Below, one piece after another: positions 13,201 through 20,680 of a stretch of 21,304 nucleotides of DNA. The stretch covers positions 1-21,304 of IMG/VR virus record IMGVR_UViG_3300030106_008047, one strand, 5' to 3'. Made by a program: the position numbers and the translations under genes. The notes under the pieces are model-generated. The model ran no database searches. It was given only the letters and a program-made list of their open reading frames with translations, and was not told where the DNA came from. Every line of letters starts with the position of its first letter. The first letter of the stretch is position 1. This DNA is from a virus.

Positions 13201-14937
13201 GTGCCTGCTAAAGATAATATGTTCTATATGGGTAATAAAAACTTACCCAATGTAAATTGGAAGGGTGAATACACTAAAGAACAAGTAAAAGACCTTAAAA
13301 AAGCTAGTAGTAATATACTTTATTTTGCTGAAAACTTTTTTCATATTGTTAACCTTGATAGAGGTAAAGAAAAAATAGCCCTATATAAACCTCAAAAACG
13401 TGCATTACGAAAGATGAGAGACAATAGATTCTTTTGTTTATTAGCTTCTAGACAGATTGGTAAGTCTACAATGATGACAATCTATATTTTATGGCAAGCA
13501 TGCTTTAATAATGATCAGCGTATATTATTAGTAGCTAACAAAGAAGCTACTGCTATTGAGATATTTCAAAGGGTAAGAATGGCATATGAAGAGTTGCCGA
13601 ACTGGTTAAAGCCTCCTGTTAAAGAATATGCTAAGACATCTATGACATTAGAAAATGGAAGTAGAATAGGTATTACAACTACTACCGGTACTGCTGCACG
13701 TGGTCAGTCTGTTAACTGCTTAGTAATTGATGAGATGGCATTTATTGAGCCTCATTTAGTAGAAGAGTTTTGGAAATCAGTCTTTCCAATTATTACTTCT
13801 TCAAAAAAATCTAAAGTGTTTGTATGCTCAACGTCTAATGGTACTGATAATCTATTTTATAAATTGTATAGCGGAGCTGTCGATGGAGAGAATGGCTGGG
13901 CGCATGATAAGATAAAATGGGATGAAATTCCAGGTAGAGATGAAGCTTGGGCTCAAGCTACTAAAACAGCGATTGGTTCAGCTGATGCATGGTTACAAGA
14001 GTTTGAATGTGAATTTATACATTCAGGTGAATCAACTTTAGATGATGAATTATTTGAAGAGATGATGTCTAAAGTGTCTGATCCTAAAATTATATTAGAT
14101 GATGGACATTACAAATTATGGGAAGAGCCTGATGAAAGTAGGTTATATGTAGCGGGTGTAGATATATCTGAAGGTGTAGGGGTTGATTCATCTGTTATTC
14201 AGATATTAGATATTACAGATATTAAAGATATTAAGCAGGTAGCTATCTATAGAAACAATAAGATCCCGCCTTTAGAGTTTACTAATAAATTACATAAGAT
14301 ACTTCGTAACTGGGGGTCTCCCTTAGCTCTCATTGAGAGAAACAATTGTGGCGCACAGGTAGTGGATAGACTATCTGAAGATCTAGGTTATGATAAAGTA
14401 GTATCATATGGTAATAAGAATGCTCATCGTAGAAATGTTATGAGAGGAATGATAGCGCATACTAATACAAAGTATAAGGGGGTGTTGAATATGCGTTACT
14501 TCATGAATGAAATAAGAGTTGTAAATATTCAAGAAGAACAGACAGTAGCTGAGTTAAGAAACTTTGTAAGATATCCGAACGGTACATGGAAGGCTAGAGG
14601 AGGCTTTCATGATGATAGAGTTATGGCTATGCTTTATGCTTTGTTTATATTGGAAAAAGAAATAACAGAGAGATTTTTTGAGATAGTAGAAGTAGATGAT
14701 ATGGGTAAGCCTTGCGTTATTGAACCTATGGATTTTGGTGTTCAGTACTTCGAAGATCCTACTTCAATATATTTAGATGAAGAAATAATTGGCGGTAATT
14801 CCAATAATGTATCAGCTATAGTATTTGGTATGGGTGAAGAGAGTGAGGATGAGATGGATGAATTGAAAGCAATGGGCTTTACTATGTTAGGAGAAGCACC
14901 TCCTAATAACTGGCAGGCAGGTATATTAAAGGAATAA
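13201..14937 (+). CDS. 17: Terminase large subunit (T4 gp17-like)
   Basis: The packaging motor ATPase and headful nuclease, 578 aa from GTG 13201. ATPase domain: SRQIGKST (Walker A, residues 83-90), CLVIDEMAF (Walker B with catalytic Glu, 173-181) and the coupling motif CSTSNGT (209-215). Nuclease domain (RNase H fold): GVDISEGVGVDSS (319-331) with D321, ALIERNN (376-382) with E379 and FHDDRVMAM (469-477) with D471/D472. These correspond to the three catalytic acids of T4 gp17. The length is near the 610 residues of T4. The start is chosen from the TAAATA box 5 nt upstream. An ATG in the same frame before it overlaps the divergent gene. The terminal TAA is part of the next gene's promoter box. 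No small terminase is seen in the window. Confidence 0.95.
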   Translation: MPAKDNMFYMGNKNLPNVNWKGEYTKEQVKDLKKASSNILYFAENFFHIVNLDRGKEKIALYKPQKRALRKMRDNRFFCLLASRQIGKSTMMTIYILWQACFNNDQRILLVANKEATAIEIFQRVRMAYEELPNWLKPPVKEYAKTSMTLENGSRIGITTTTGTAARGQSVNCLVIDEMAFIEPHLVEEFWKSVFPIITSSKKSKVFVCSTSNGTDNLFYKLYSGAVDGENGWAHDKIKWDEIPGRDEAWAQATKTAIGSADAWLQEFECEFIHSGESTLDDELFEEMMSKVSDPKIILDDGHYKLWEEPDESRLYVAGVDISEGVGVDSSVIQILDITDIKDIKQVAIYRNNKIPPLEFTNKLHKILRNWGSPLALIERNNCGAQVVDRLSEDLGYDKVVSYGNKNAHRRNVMRGMIAHTNTKYKGVLNMRYFMNEIRVVNIQEEQTVAELRNFVRYPNGTWKARGGFHDDRVMAMLYALFILEKEITERFFEIVEVDDMGKPCVIEPMDFGVQYFEDPTSIYLDEEIIGGNSNNVSAIVFGMGEESEDEMDELKAMGFTMLGEAPPNNWQAGILKE

Positions 14938-14940
14938 ATA
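14935..14940 (+). promoter_or_regulatory. Late-type TAAATA box before the first tube-like gene
   Basis: AATAAATA-TATTAT-ATG gives a 6-nt spacing. The first three bases of the box are the stop codon of the terminase. Confidence 0.62.
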
Positions 14941-14946
14941 TATTAT

Positions 14947-15528
14947 ATGGCTAGAAACACTATGCAGCAGTCTATGCTGAACAAATCAAGAGCTGATAAG
15001 TTTTTATTAGTTTTTGATGTACCGCCTATATTAAAGGAATTTAGTAAAAAATTTAATCAAACTAACGATTCTATTATACCAGACTCAGTACAATTTTCTA
15101 TATTTGGAGCAGCTGTACCAGAGATAACTGTACCTGCAGTAGATAATAGATATGCAGGGAGCACCTTGTATGTATCTTCTCATTCGAAAAATCCTTACCC
15201 TCCTGTTTCAATAGGATTTAAAATTGATAATGAGTATAAAAACTACTGGACAATGTATTCATGGTTAAATTTATTACATGATCAATACGAAGGACGTTAT
15301 AATGTAAGAGAGATTAACGAAAATCAACCAGATTTTCAAGACTATCAAACAGATTTAACCATTTATGGTAAGGATGAATTTAATAATAATCGTATAAAAT
15401 TTACATATACTAAAGCATTTCCCACTACAGTTGAGGCTATAAACTATAGTTATACTGATCCTGATGAGATTACATCTGGTTTTACATTTGTTTACTCACA
15501 ATTACATACAGAAGTTATCAGTTTTTGA
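14947..15528 (+). CDS. Tail-tube-fold protein (gp19-like paralogue 1)
   Basis: A 193-aa protein with the general pattern of the T4 gp19 tube family: an N-terminal DKFLLVFDVPP strand, a loop with VPEITVPAVDNRYAGSTLYV and the C-terminal TKAFPTTVEAINYSYTDPDE followed by GFTFVYSQLHTE. The last part matches the family end 'AFPT-x-V-x-x-I-x-Y-x-x-x-D-x-E... VTFxYxxF'. It is not the main tube protein, which is at 17931. By analogy with T4, where several baseplate and tail-terminator proteins (gp48, gp54) have the tube fold, this may form a cap or initiator ring. It lies between terminase and sheath. The similarity is by eye only. Confidence 0.6.
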   Translation: MARNTMQQSMLNKSRADKFLLVFDVPPILKEFSKKFNQTNDSIIPDSVQFSIFGAAVPEITVPAVDNRYAGSTLYVSSHSKNPYPPVSIGFKIDNEYKNYWTMYSWLNLLHDQYEGRYNVREINENQPDFQDYQTDLTIYGKDEFNNNRIKFTYTKAFPTTVEAINYSYTDPDEITSGFTFVYSQLHTEVISF

Positions 15529-15549
15529 AATTATTAACCTAAAATAGGA

Positions 15550-15555
15550 TAAATA
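15550..15555 (+). promoter_or_regulatory. Late-type TAAATA box before the tail sheath
   Basis: GATAAATA-ATTTT-ATG gives a 5-nt spacing, with no ribosome-binding site between the box and the start codon. Confidence 0.68.
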
Positions 15556-15560
15556 ATTTT

Positions 15561-17906
15561 ATGGCACAGCGTACAATAAACTCTCCTGGAGTAGAAATAA
15601 GAGAATCAGATCTTTCCTTTACAGCACCTGCAGCCGCCGGAACTAGCGTCTACGTTACCGGCTTTGCTCAGCAGGGTCCTCTCGATGAAGTCTTGTTAGT
15701 TAGCACTAAGCAAGAATTAACTCAATTATTTGGTCCCCCTACAAATGCTGCAGAGAAATATTTTCATTACACAATAAGTGAGCTTTTAAATTCACCAGCA
15801 ACAGTTTATGCAGGGAGATTGCCATATGGAGCCGGAAATGGAGACGGATTTGGATCAAAATATTCAGCGTTAGTTTATCCAGTATCTGGATATAATAAAA
15901 GTGGTGATAGAACTGACACCTTGAGTAGTGTTACATCAGGAGCTTTTGTTCTTGGAGCTCCTTGTCATGTTGAACTAACAGAAGCAGAATATTTAGCTGC
16001 TGTTGATGGGTCATCTCTTACCTGGGCTAATACTTCTACAGATACTTCGAATATAAACGCTAGTCATCTCGGTAATGGAGGAGTAGTTATTTTAAATAAA
16101 ACACAATTAGCTAATAATAATGGTTTAGAAGGTACATATGTAGGAATTGCTGGTATACAACAGCTTAACCCTGCTACTGATTTTGATGTCATATCTGGTG
16201 TTAAGGCTGTAAATGCAGCTAGCAGTGAAACAAAGCCTACAACCATGATAGATGTTCCTAAAAAATCATTGACTTTTAGCTTAACATCTTCACCCACGGA
16301 CGGTTCTAGTCAAAGTATATCAAGAGTTGTTGAAAACTTAACAGATTACGACTTAGAAGCAGGGTCGTTTAACGACTACTTGAACATTGGAGTATTTAAA
16401 TTACGAAAATCAATTTATGCTAATGAAGCAACTAAATTAGATTATGTTTTAACTGATAATATTGTTGGTTCAATAAACTCTCATAGAGTACAGCTTAATC
16501 CTAACGGCGGGGCTGATAAAACAGCGTTTTTAGGAAACGTAGGAGACGGTTCACAAAACATTAAAGTTCTTGTTAATGATAATGTTTCTAGAAGATTACT
16601 AGGAGGCGATGGATTAAATGATGAAAATAAACCTACTGTAGCAATCGTTACTGCTGGAACAAAAAATAGAACTACTACTAATACAGGTTTAAATTCTGCT
16701 GGCTTAGCTGCAACGGCCGGTAAGTTTGGAGCAGCTTTTGCAGGTGCGCAAAGTGCAACATTTGCTGATAAACTATTCCCATTAGGTCAATTTAGTAATG
16801 AAACAGTTACTACTAAGATTTTAGGTGATATACCAACTAAGCTTGAAAGATCACTCGATAACATTAAGAACGATGAAATTTATAATATTGATGTAGTAGT
16901 TGAAGCTGGTCTAGGAACTATTCATGCAGTAGCAAGTGCTCAAACTACTAACCCATATTATTATGATGATGAAGATTATAGCACTAATGTAGCAACAGCA
17001 GTTGATGGTTTAAGAACTTCAGGTGATGTTTCTGAAGCAACTTCAATAACATTACGAAGTAACTACTCAACTATCTTTAATAAATTTGAAGCATTTGTAA
17101 AACCACCTTACGATGGAGGTGAAAGAGGTGATTGTATATTTGTTGCTGATCCTATAAGACAAATTCTTATTAAAGGAGCTAATACAAAGATCTTAGCAGA
17201 TAAGACAAAGAATTTCCAAACTGATATTTACTGGCCAATCAGACATCAGTTTGCAAATGAAAATACTTCTTACGCAGCAGTTTATGGTAACTGGATGGCT
17301 ATAAATGATAGCTATGCAGGTAAACAATGTTGGGTTCCATCTTCTGGATATGCAGCAGCTGCAATGGCTAGAACAGATGCTGTGACATTCCCATGGTTTG
17401 CTCCAGCAGGATTTACAAGAGGCTTAATTTCATTCGCTAATGATGCAGCGATTAATCCTAATCAGAAGCAGAGAGATGAGCTTTATAAAGCTAACATTAA
17501 TCCAATAGCTCAATTCCCAGGATCTGGAATAGTAATATTCGGGCAGAAGACTTTACAGAAGAAACCAAGTGCATTCGACAGAATTAACGTTAGAAGGTTA
17601 TTCTTATCACTAGAAAGACCTACTAAGCAGCTAGCTCGTCAGTTTGTATTTGAGCAGAACTCAGAGTTTACTAGAACGAGATTAGTAAATGCTTTAACGC
17701 CCCTGTTTGAAAGAGCTAAGAATAACGAAGGATTATATGATTACTTAATTGTATGTGACGAGAGAAACAATACACCAGCAGTAATAGATGCTAATGAGTT
17801 AGTAGTAGATATCTACATTAAACCTACTAGAACAGCAGAGTTTATATTAGTTAACTTCTACGCAACAAGAACAGATGCTAATTTCCAAGAGTTAATTGGC
17901 GGTTAA
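15561..17906 (+). CDS. 18: Tail sheath protein (T4 gp18-like)
   Basis: The contractile sheath subunit, 781 aa compared with 659 in T4 gp18. The N-terminus has the sheath signature SPGVEIRESDLS (residues 8-19) followed by SVYVTGFAQQGPLDEVLLV. The C-terminal domain contains RINVRRLFLSLERPTKQLA, FVFEQNSEFTRTRLVNALTP and a DIYIKPTRTAEFILVNFYAT end, typical of the conserved sheath core that interlocks subunits. The extra 120 residues lie in the variable middle, where sheath proteins carry surface-exposed inserts (about 110-480). It sits directly before the tube gene as in T4. The start ATG is 5 nt after a TAAATA box. Confidence 0.95.
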   Translation: MAQRTINSPGVEIRESDLSFTAPAAAGTSVYVTGFAQQGPLDEVLLVSTKQELTQLFGPPTNAAEKYFHYTISELLNSPATVYAGRLPYGAGNGDGFGSKYSALVYPVSGYNKSGDRTDTLSSVTSGAFVLGAPCHVELTEAEYLAAVDGSSLTWANTSTDTSNINASHLGNGGVVILNKTQLANNNGLEGTYVGIAGIQQLNPATDFDVISGVKAVNAASSETKPTTMIDVPKKSLTFSLTSSPTDGSSQSISRVVENLTDYDLEAGSFNDYLNIGVFKLRKSIYANEATKLDYVLTDNIVGSINSHRVQLNPNGGADKTAFLGNVGDGSQNIKVLVNDNVSRRLLGGDGLNDENKPTVAIVTAGTKNRTTTNTGLNSAGLAATAGKFGAAFAGAQSATFADKLFPLGQFSNETVTTKILGDIPTKLERSLDNIKNDEIYNIDVVVEAGLGTIHAVASAQTTNPYYYDDEDYSTNVATAVDGLRTSGDVSEATSITLRSNYSTIFNKFEAFVKPPYDGGERGDCIFVADPIRQILIKGANTKILADKTKNFQTDIYWPIRHQFANENTSYAAVYGNWMAINDSYAGKQCWVPSSGYAAAAMARTDAVTFPWFAPAGFTRGLISFANDAAINPNQKQRDELYKANINPIAQFPGSGIVIFGQKTLQKKPSAFDRINVRRLFLSLERPTKQLARQFVFEQNSEFTRTRLVNALTPLFERAKNNEGLYDYLIVCDERNNTPAVIDANELVVDIYIKPTRTAEFILVNFYATRTDANFQELIGG

Positions 17907-17919
17907 TAGAAAAATTTAC

Positions 17920-17925
17920 TAAATA
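17920..17925 (+). promoter_or_regulatory. Late-type TAAATA box before the tail tube
   Basis: ACTAAATA-TTATT-ATG is the same 16-base arrangement as before GTG 864, except for the start codon. Confidence 0.68.
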
Positions 17926-17930
17926 TTATT

Positions 17931-18473
17931 ATGGCAACAACAATTCAAAACTTCTTTACCAAAGCAGCAGAAAATCAATTTTCGAGAGATTTTCTTTTTC
18001 GAGTTAGAAACATTTCACTGACAGGAGGAATTGACTTTGTAGGTGATAATGATTTAGTATATGCTAAGACAGCAACCTTACCAGGAAGAAACATTGATGA
18101 TAAAGTAGTAAATTACTTTGGTCAAGAGTTTCATGTTCCAGGTAGAGCTACTTATCCAACAGGTGGAGGGTATACTATTTCTTTTTACCATGATGAAAAT
18201 TGTACATTAAGAACAAAATTTGAAGCAGCTTCAAGGTTAGTTTTTAATAATGAAACCTCTGTAGGAGAATATGGTATGCCAGGTACTGAGTCAGTTATAA
18301 ATTTAGTTCAAGTTGATAAGTCACTTAATGATGTTAGAAATATTGAGCTCGTAGGTGCTTCAATTAGAAACATTGGTGACGTAAGTTACGATATTGCTGA
18401 TGGTACTGGCGACGTTCTAAGCTTCGATGTTACTTTTGCTTACCACTTCTATAAAGACTTTGCTATAGCGTAA
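17931..18473 (+). CDS. 19: Tail tube protein (T4 gp19-like)
   Basis: The main inner-tube subunit, 180 aa (163 in T4). Seen: FSRDFLFRVRNISLTG (residues 17-32), the family motif VYAKTATLPGRNIDDKVVNY (43-62), FHVPGRATYP (67-76) and the end DVLSFDVTFAYHFYKDF. It follows the sheath gene directly, the standard order in contractile tails. It has its own TAAATA box and thus can be made in amounts independent of the sheath. A short palindrome over the stop codon (18468-18483) has no T-run. Confidence 0.93.
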   Translation: MATTIQNFFTKAAENQFSRDFLFRVRNISLTGGIDFVGDNDLVYAKTATLPGRNIDDKVVNYFGQEFHVPGRATYPTGGGYTISFYHDENCTLRTKFEAASRLVFNNETSVGEYGMPGTESVINLVQVDKSLNDVRNIELVGASIRNIGDVSYDIADGTGDVLSFDVTFAYHFYKDFAIA

Positions 18474-18483
18474 GTACTTTCGC
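18468..18483. repeat. 16-bp near-perfect palindrome at the tube stop codon
   Basis: GCG-T-AAGTACTT-T-CGC is symmetric except for one position per arm. It spans the tube gene stop and ends 3 bp before the next TAAATA box. It has no following T-run, so it is not a standard terminator; an mRNA 3'-end stabilising stem or a protein site is possible. Confidence 0.4.
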
Positions 18484-18486
18484 GAT

Positions 18487-18492
18487 TAAATA
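18487..18492 (+). promoter_or_regulatory. Late-type TAAATA box before the second tube-like gene
   Basis: ATTAAATA-TTATTA-ATG gives a 6-nt spacing. Confidence 0.65.
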
Positions 18493-18498
18493 TTATTA

Positions 18499-19143
18499 AT
18501 GGCGTACGAGCAATATGACTTCTTAGATGGGTATAGTTATAGTGAAAGGTTCTTTCTTTCGCATCCATTTCTTTGGAAGGTAAATTTTAATTATAATAAT
18601 GATTTAATTCCTCAAATAAATCTTTCCGCTAAAAAATCCTATTCTTCAGAAGATAGTTGGAGAGCTGTAACTGAACCTAGGTTATTTGAAAGAAATGGTA
18701 ATATGTTAGTTGCGCGAGAGGTAACAGTTCCTAATGAAAACTCTCAATTCGATATAGCTGGTGCGCAAAACACAGGAGGTTTTTTACCAGGCTACGCTCT
18801 TAATAAACGTGTAGATTTTTTATCTAAAAATTTAGCTATTAACTTTTTTGATACACAAGATGATATAGAGCATTCATTTTTTAGACCATGGATGATAGCA
18901 ATAGGTAACGATGGGCTACTAGAGAGAAAATTAATATGTCCCGATATTACGCTGCGCCAATATAATAATAGAATGGAATTAAGGAAGGGCTATATATTTG
19001 AACAGGTGTTTCCTACAAATGTAGAAGGTTATAATTTAACTTACAATGATGAAGAGTTTAAACAAAAGTCTGTTACTTTTGCATTTCGTAATTATAGACC
19101 TCTTCCGACCAACGACCCGGGTTTACCTTTTCTAGGTCTTTAA
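18499..19143 (+). CDS. Tail-tube-fold protein (gp19-like paralogue 2)
   Basis: A 214-aa protein. The N-terminus is FFLSHPFLWKVNFNYNN, the middle has AREVTVPNENSQFDIAGAQN and LAINFFDTQDDIEHSFFRPW, and the C-terminus is RKGYIFEQVFPTNVEGYNLT followed by KQKSVTFAFRNYRP. The ending follows the same 'FPT-x-V-x-x-x-x-L-x-Y-x-D-E... VTFxFxxY' pattern as the other two tube-like proteins in this window, so all three are probably related. It might be the T4 gp54/gp48 or gp3/gp15 counterpart at a tube end. It is less similar to the main tube protein than a recent duplicate would be. Confidence 0.6.
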   Translation: MAYEQYDFLDGYSYSERFFLSHPFLWKVNFNYNNDLIPQINLSAKKSYSSEDSWRAVTEPRLFERNGNMLVAREVTVPNENSQFDIAGAQNTGGFLPGYALNKRVDFLSKNLAINFFDTQDDIEHSFFRPWMIAIGNDGLLERKLICPDITLRQYNNRMELRKGYIFEQVFPTNVEGYNLTYNDEEFKQKSVTFAFRNYRPLPTNDPGLPFLGL

Positions 19144-19154
19144 CTATATAATAT

Positions 19155-19919
19155 ATGGATTGCGTCTTTAAGCTTCCTAATGGTAAGGAAGTAGTTACCA
19201 AAGAATTTTTATTCAAAGATAGTAAATTGTTTTTTAATAATTCATCTAACTTTAGATTAGATATATTTGAAAGTTTACTGGTAACTAAGGGGTTAAATGT
19301 TGTAGAAAAATTTATAACATTAGCGTTATTGAGAGAAAAATGTATAAAACAATCCGTAAATTTAAATTTAAATAATAAAGATAAAGAGGTAAGTATATCG
19401 TATATATTAAAAAATCTAAATGAAATAATAGATATAAGAGAGGAAAAACAAATGGATAATATAACTCTTACTTTAGATTATCCATCCAAATTTGTAATTG
19501 ACACGGATAGTATTTTTAGTGTTATTCATAACATACAAATAGATAATGAATCTATAAATTTAAACGATGTTACTAATGAAGAATTTGTTCTTATTACTAA
19601 CTCGCTGCCAGCTAATGTTTTATCAACTATTGCACAGTTTATTGAGGATAAAAAACATGCATTAATTTACAGTTTATTTACCGGTAAGGATAAAATGGAG
19701 TTAAACTTTTTAAATGCATCGCCTTTTATTTTGCTTGAAAATCTTTATGATTGCATTGATCCATATACGTATAGAGAGTATTTGTTTGTTTTAAGCAAAA
19801 GAATAAATGATGTTACTTTTTTACTAAATAGTACTTTTCTAGATATAATAGATTACATGGACCTTTATAAAAGAGAAAATGAAGAAGGTAGTAACCAAGT
19901 TGCAAAAATAGATAACTAG
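19155..19919 (+). CDS. Putative baseplate hub/tail assembly protein (gp26/gp51-like, first of pair)
   Basis: A 254-aa, mostly helical protein. The most informative motif is LPANVLSTIAQFIEDKKHAL (residues 151-170), which is shared in pattern with LPLELYDDITAFL in the next gene and reminiscent of T4 baseplate-hub gp26-type proteins. The C-terminus is helical (LFVLSKRINDVTFLLNSTFL). It is placed after the tube genes and before a long hydrophobic gene, the position where many tailed phages encode tail assembly chaperones. Only a weak TATAAT-like sequence (19147-19152) lies before the ATG. The family assignment is tentative. Confidence 0.5.
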   Translation: MDCVFKLPNGKEVVTKEFLFKDSKLFFNNSSNFRLDIFESLLVTKGLNVVEKFITLALLREKCIKQSVNLNLNNKDKEVSISYILKNLNEIIDIREEKQMDNITLTLDYPSKFVIDTDSIFSVIHNIQIDNESINLNDVTNEEFVLITNSLPANVLSTIAQFIEDKKHALIYSLFTGKDKMELNFLNASPFILLENLYDCIDPYTYREYLFVLSKRINDVTFLLNSTFLDIIDYMDLYKRENEEGSNQVAKIDN

Positions 19920-19920
19920 T

Positions 19921-19926
19921 TAAATA
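19921..19926 (+). promoter_or_regulatory. Late-type TAAATA box before the second hub/chaperone gene
   Basis: GTTAAATA-TAATC-ATG gives a 5-nt spacing. Confidence 0.65.
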
Positions 19927-19931
19927 TAATC

Positions 19932-20672
19932 ATGGCTACATCAACAAGCGATTTTATTAGTAAGCTGTCAGAGCTTAAAAAAGATTTTAAAGTCTTTATA
20001 CCTTCTATTGCTAAACAAACTACTGCTAAGCAAATTACACTAAGACAGCAAAAAGATATTATTTCAACTGCTGTAAATGGTGTATTAGGAGCATTGCAAT
20101 TTACTAAAGCTATTAATGATGTAATTAATGATAATGTAGAAGGTGATAATTTTTATACGTTTGACAGAGTACCAGCGCTGTTAGCTCTTAGAGTTCATTC
20201 CTTAGGAGACCAAATTAAAGCAGATAACGGTGAAGTTGTTTCTTTAAAATCGGCATTAGAAAAAGCTAAAAAGGTTCCAAGCTTTAAATTAGAAAAACAG
20301 GTTAAAATTGATAACATAAAAGTCGACTTACGTTTGCCTACTCTTAAACAAGAAAACGTTATAGTAAAAAGATGTATACAAGAAATAGATAATTTAAAAT
20401 CAGAAGATCTTTCTGAAGCTATGGGCCTTATTTACATTTTTGAACTATTAAAGACTATTAAGTCAATAACTATAGAAGATGAAACAGTGGAATTTGAAGA
20501 CTTAAAAGTAACAGATAGAGTTAAAATAATTGAGCAATTGCCCTTAGAGTTATATGATGATATTACTGCTTTTCTCGGTCAATTAGTAAAATATGAAGCT
20601 GATTTGTTAGCTGTTGATGATACTACTATAACTATTGACGCTTCACTGTTTGATGCCACGACTACTACATAA
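19932..20672 (+). CDS. Putative baseplate hub/tail assembly protein (gp26/gp51-like, second of pair)
   Basis: A 246-aa protein with LRQQKDIISTAVNGVLGALQ (residues 38-57), then VPALLALRVHSLG (80-92), LPTLKQENVIVKRC (135-148) and VKIIEQLPLELYDDITAFLG (197-216). The 'RQQKDLI', 'P.LIALR' and 'LPL...I..F' elements are what I recall from the T4 gp26-type baseplate hub family, whose members assist hub assembly. The shared LP-motif suggests a distant relation to the preceding gene. Its TAA stop codon is embedded in the TAAATA box of the next gene. The general role (tail/hub assembly) is more secure than the exact T4 equivalent. Confidence 0.6.
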   Translation: MATSTSDFISKLSELKKDFKVFIPSIAKQTTAKQITLRQQKDIISTAVNGVLGALQFTKAINDVINDNVEGDNFYTFDRVPALLALRVHSLGDQIKADNGEVVSLKSALEKAKKVPSFKLEKQVKIDNIKVDLRLPTLKQENVIVKRCIQEIDNLKSEDLSEAMGLIYIFELLKTIKSITIEDETVEFEDLKVTDRVKIIEQLPLELYDDITAFLGQLVKYEADLLAVDDTTITIDASLFDATTTT

Positions 20673-20675
20673 ATA
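20670..20675 (+). promoter_or_regulatory. Late-type TAAATA box before GTG 20681
   Basis: CATAAATA-TATAT-GTG gives a 5-nt spacing. The first three bases are the stop codon of the upstream gene. The box reveals the GTG-started gene that follows. Confidence 0.65.
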
Positions 20676-20680
20676 TATAT

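Noticed and set aside
16064-16297. Minus-strand 77-aa open frame
   Set aside because: Entirely within the tail sheath gene, which has strong protein-level support.
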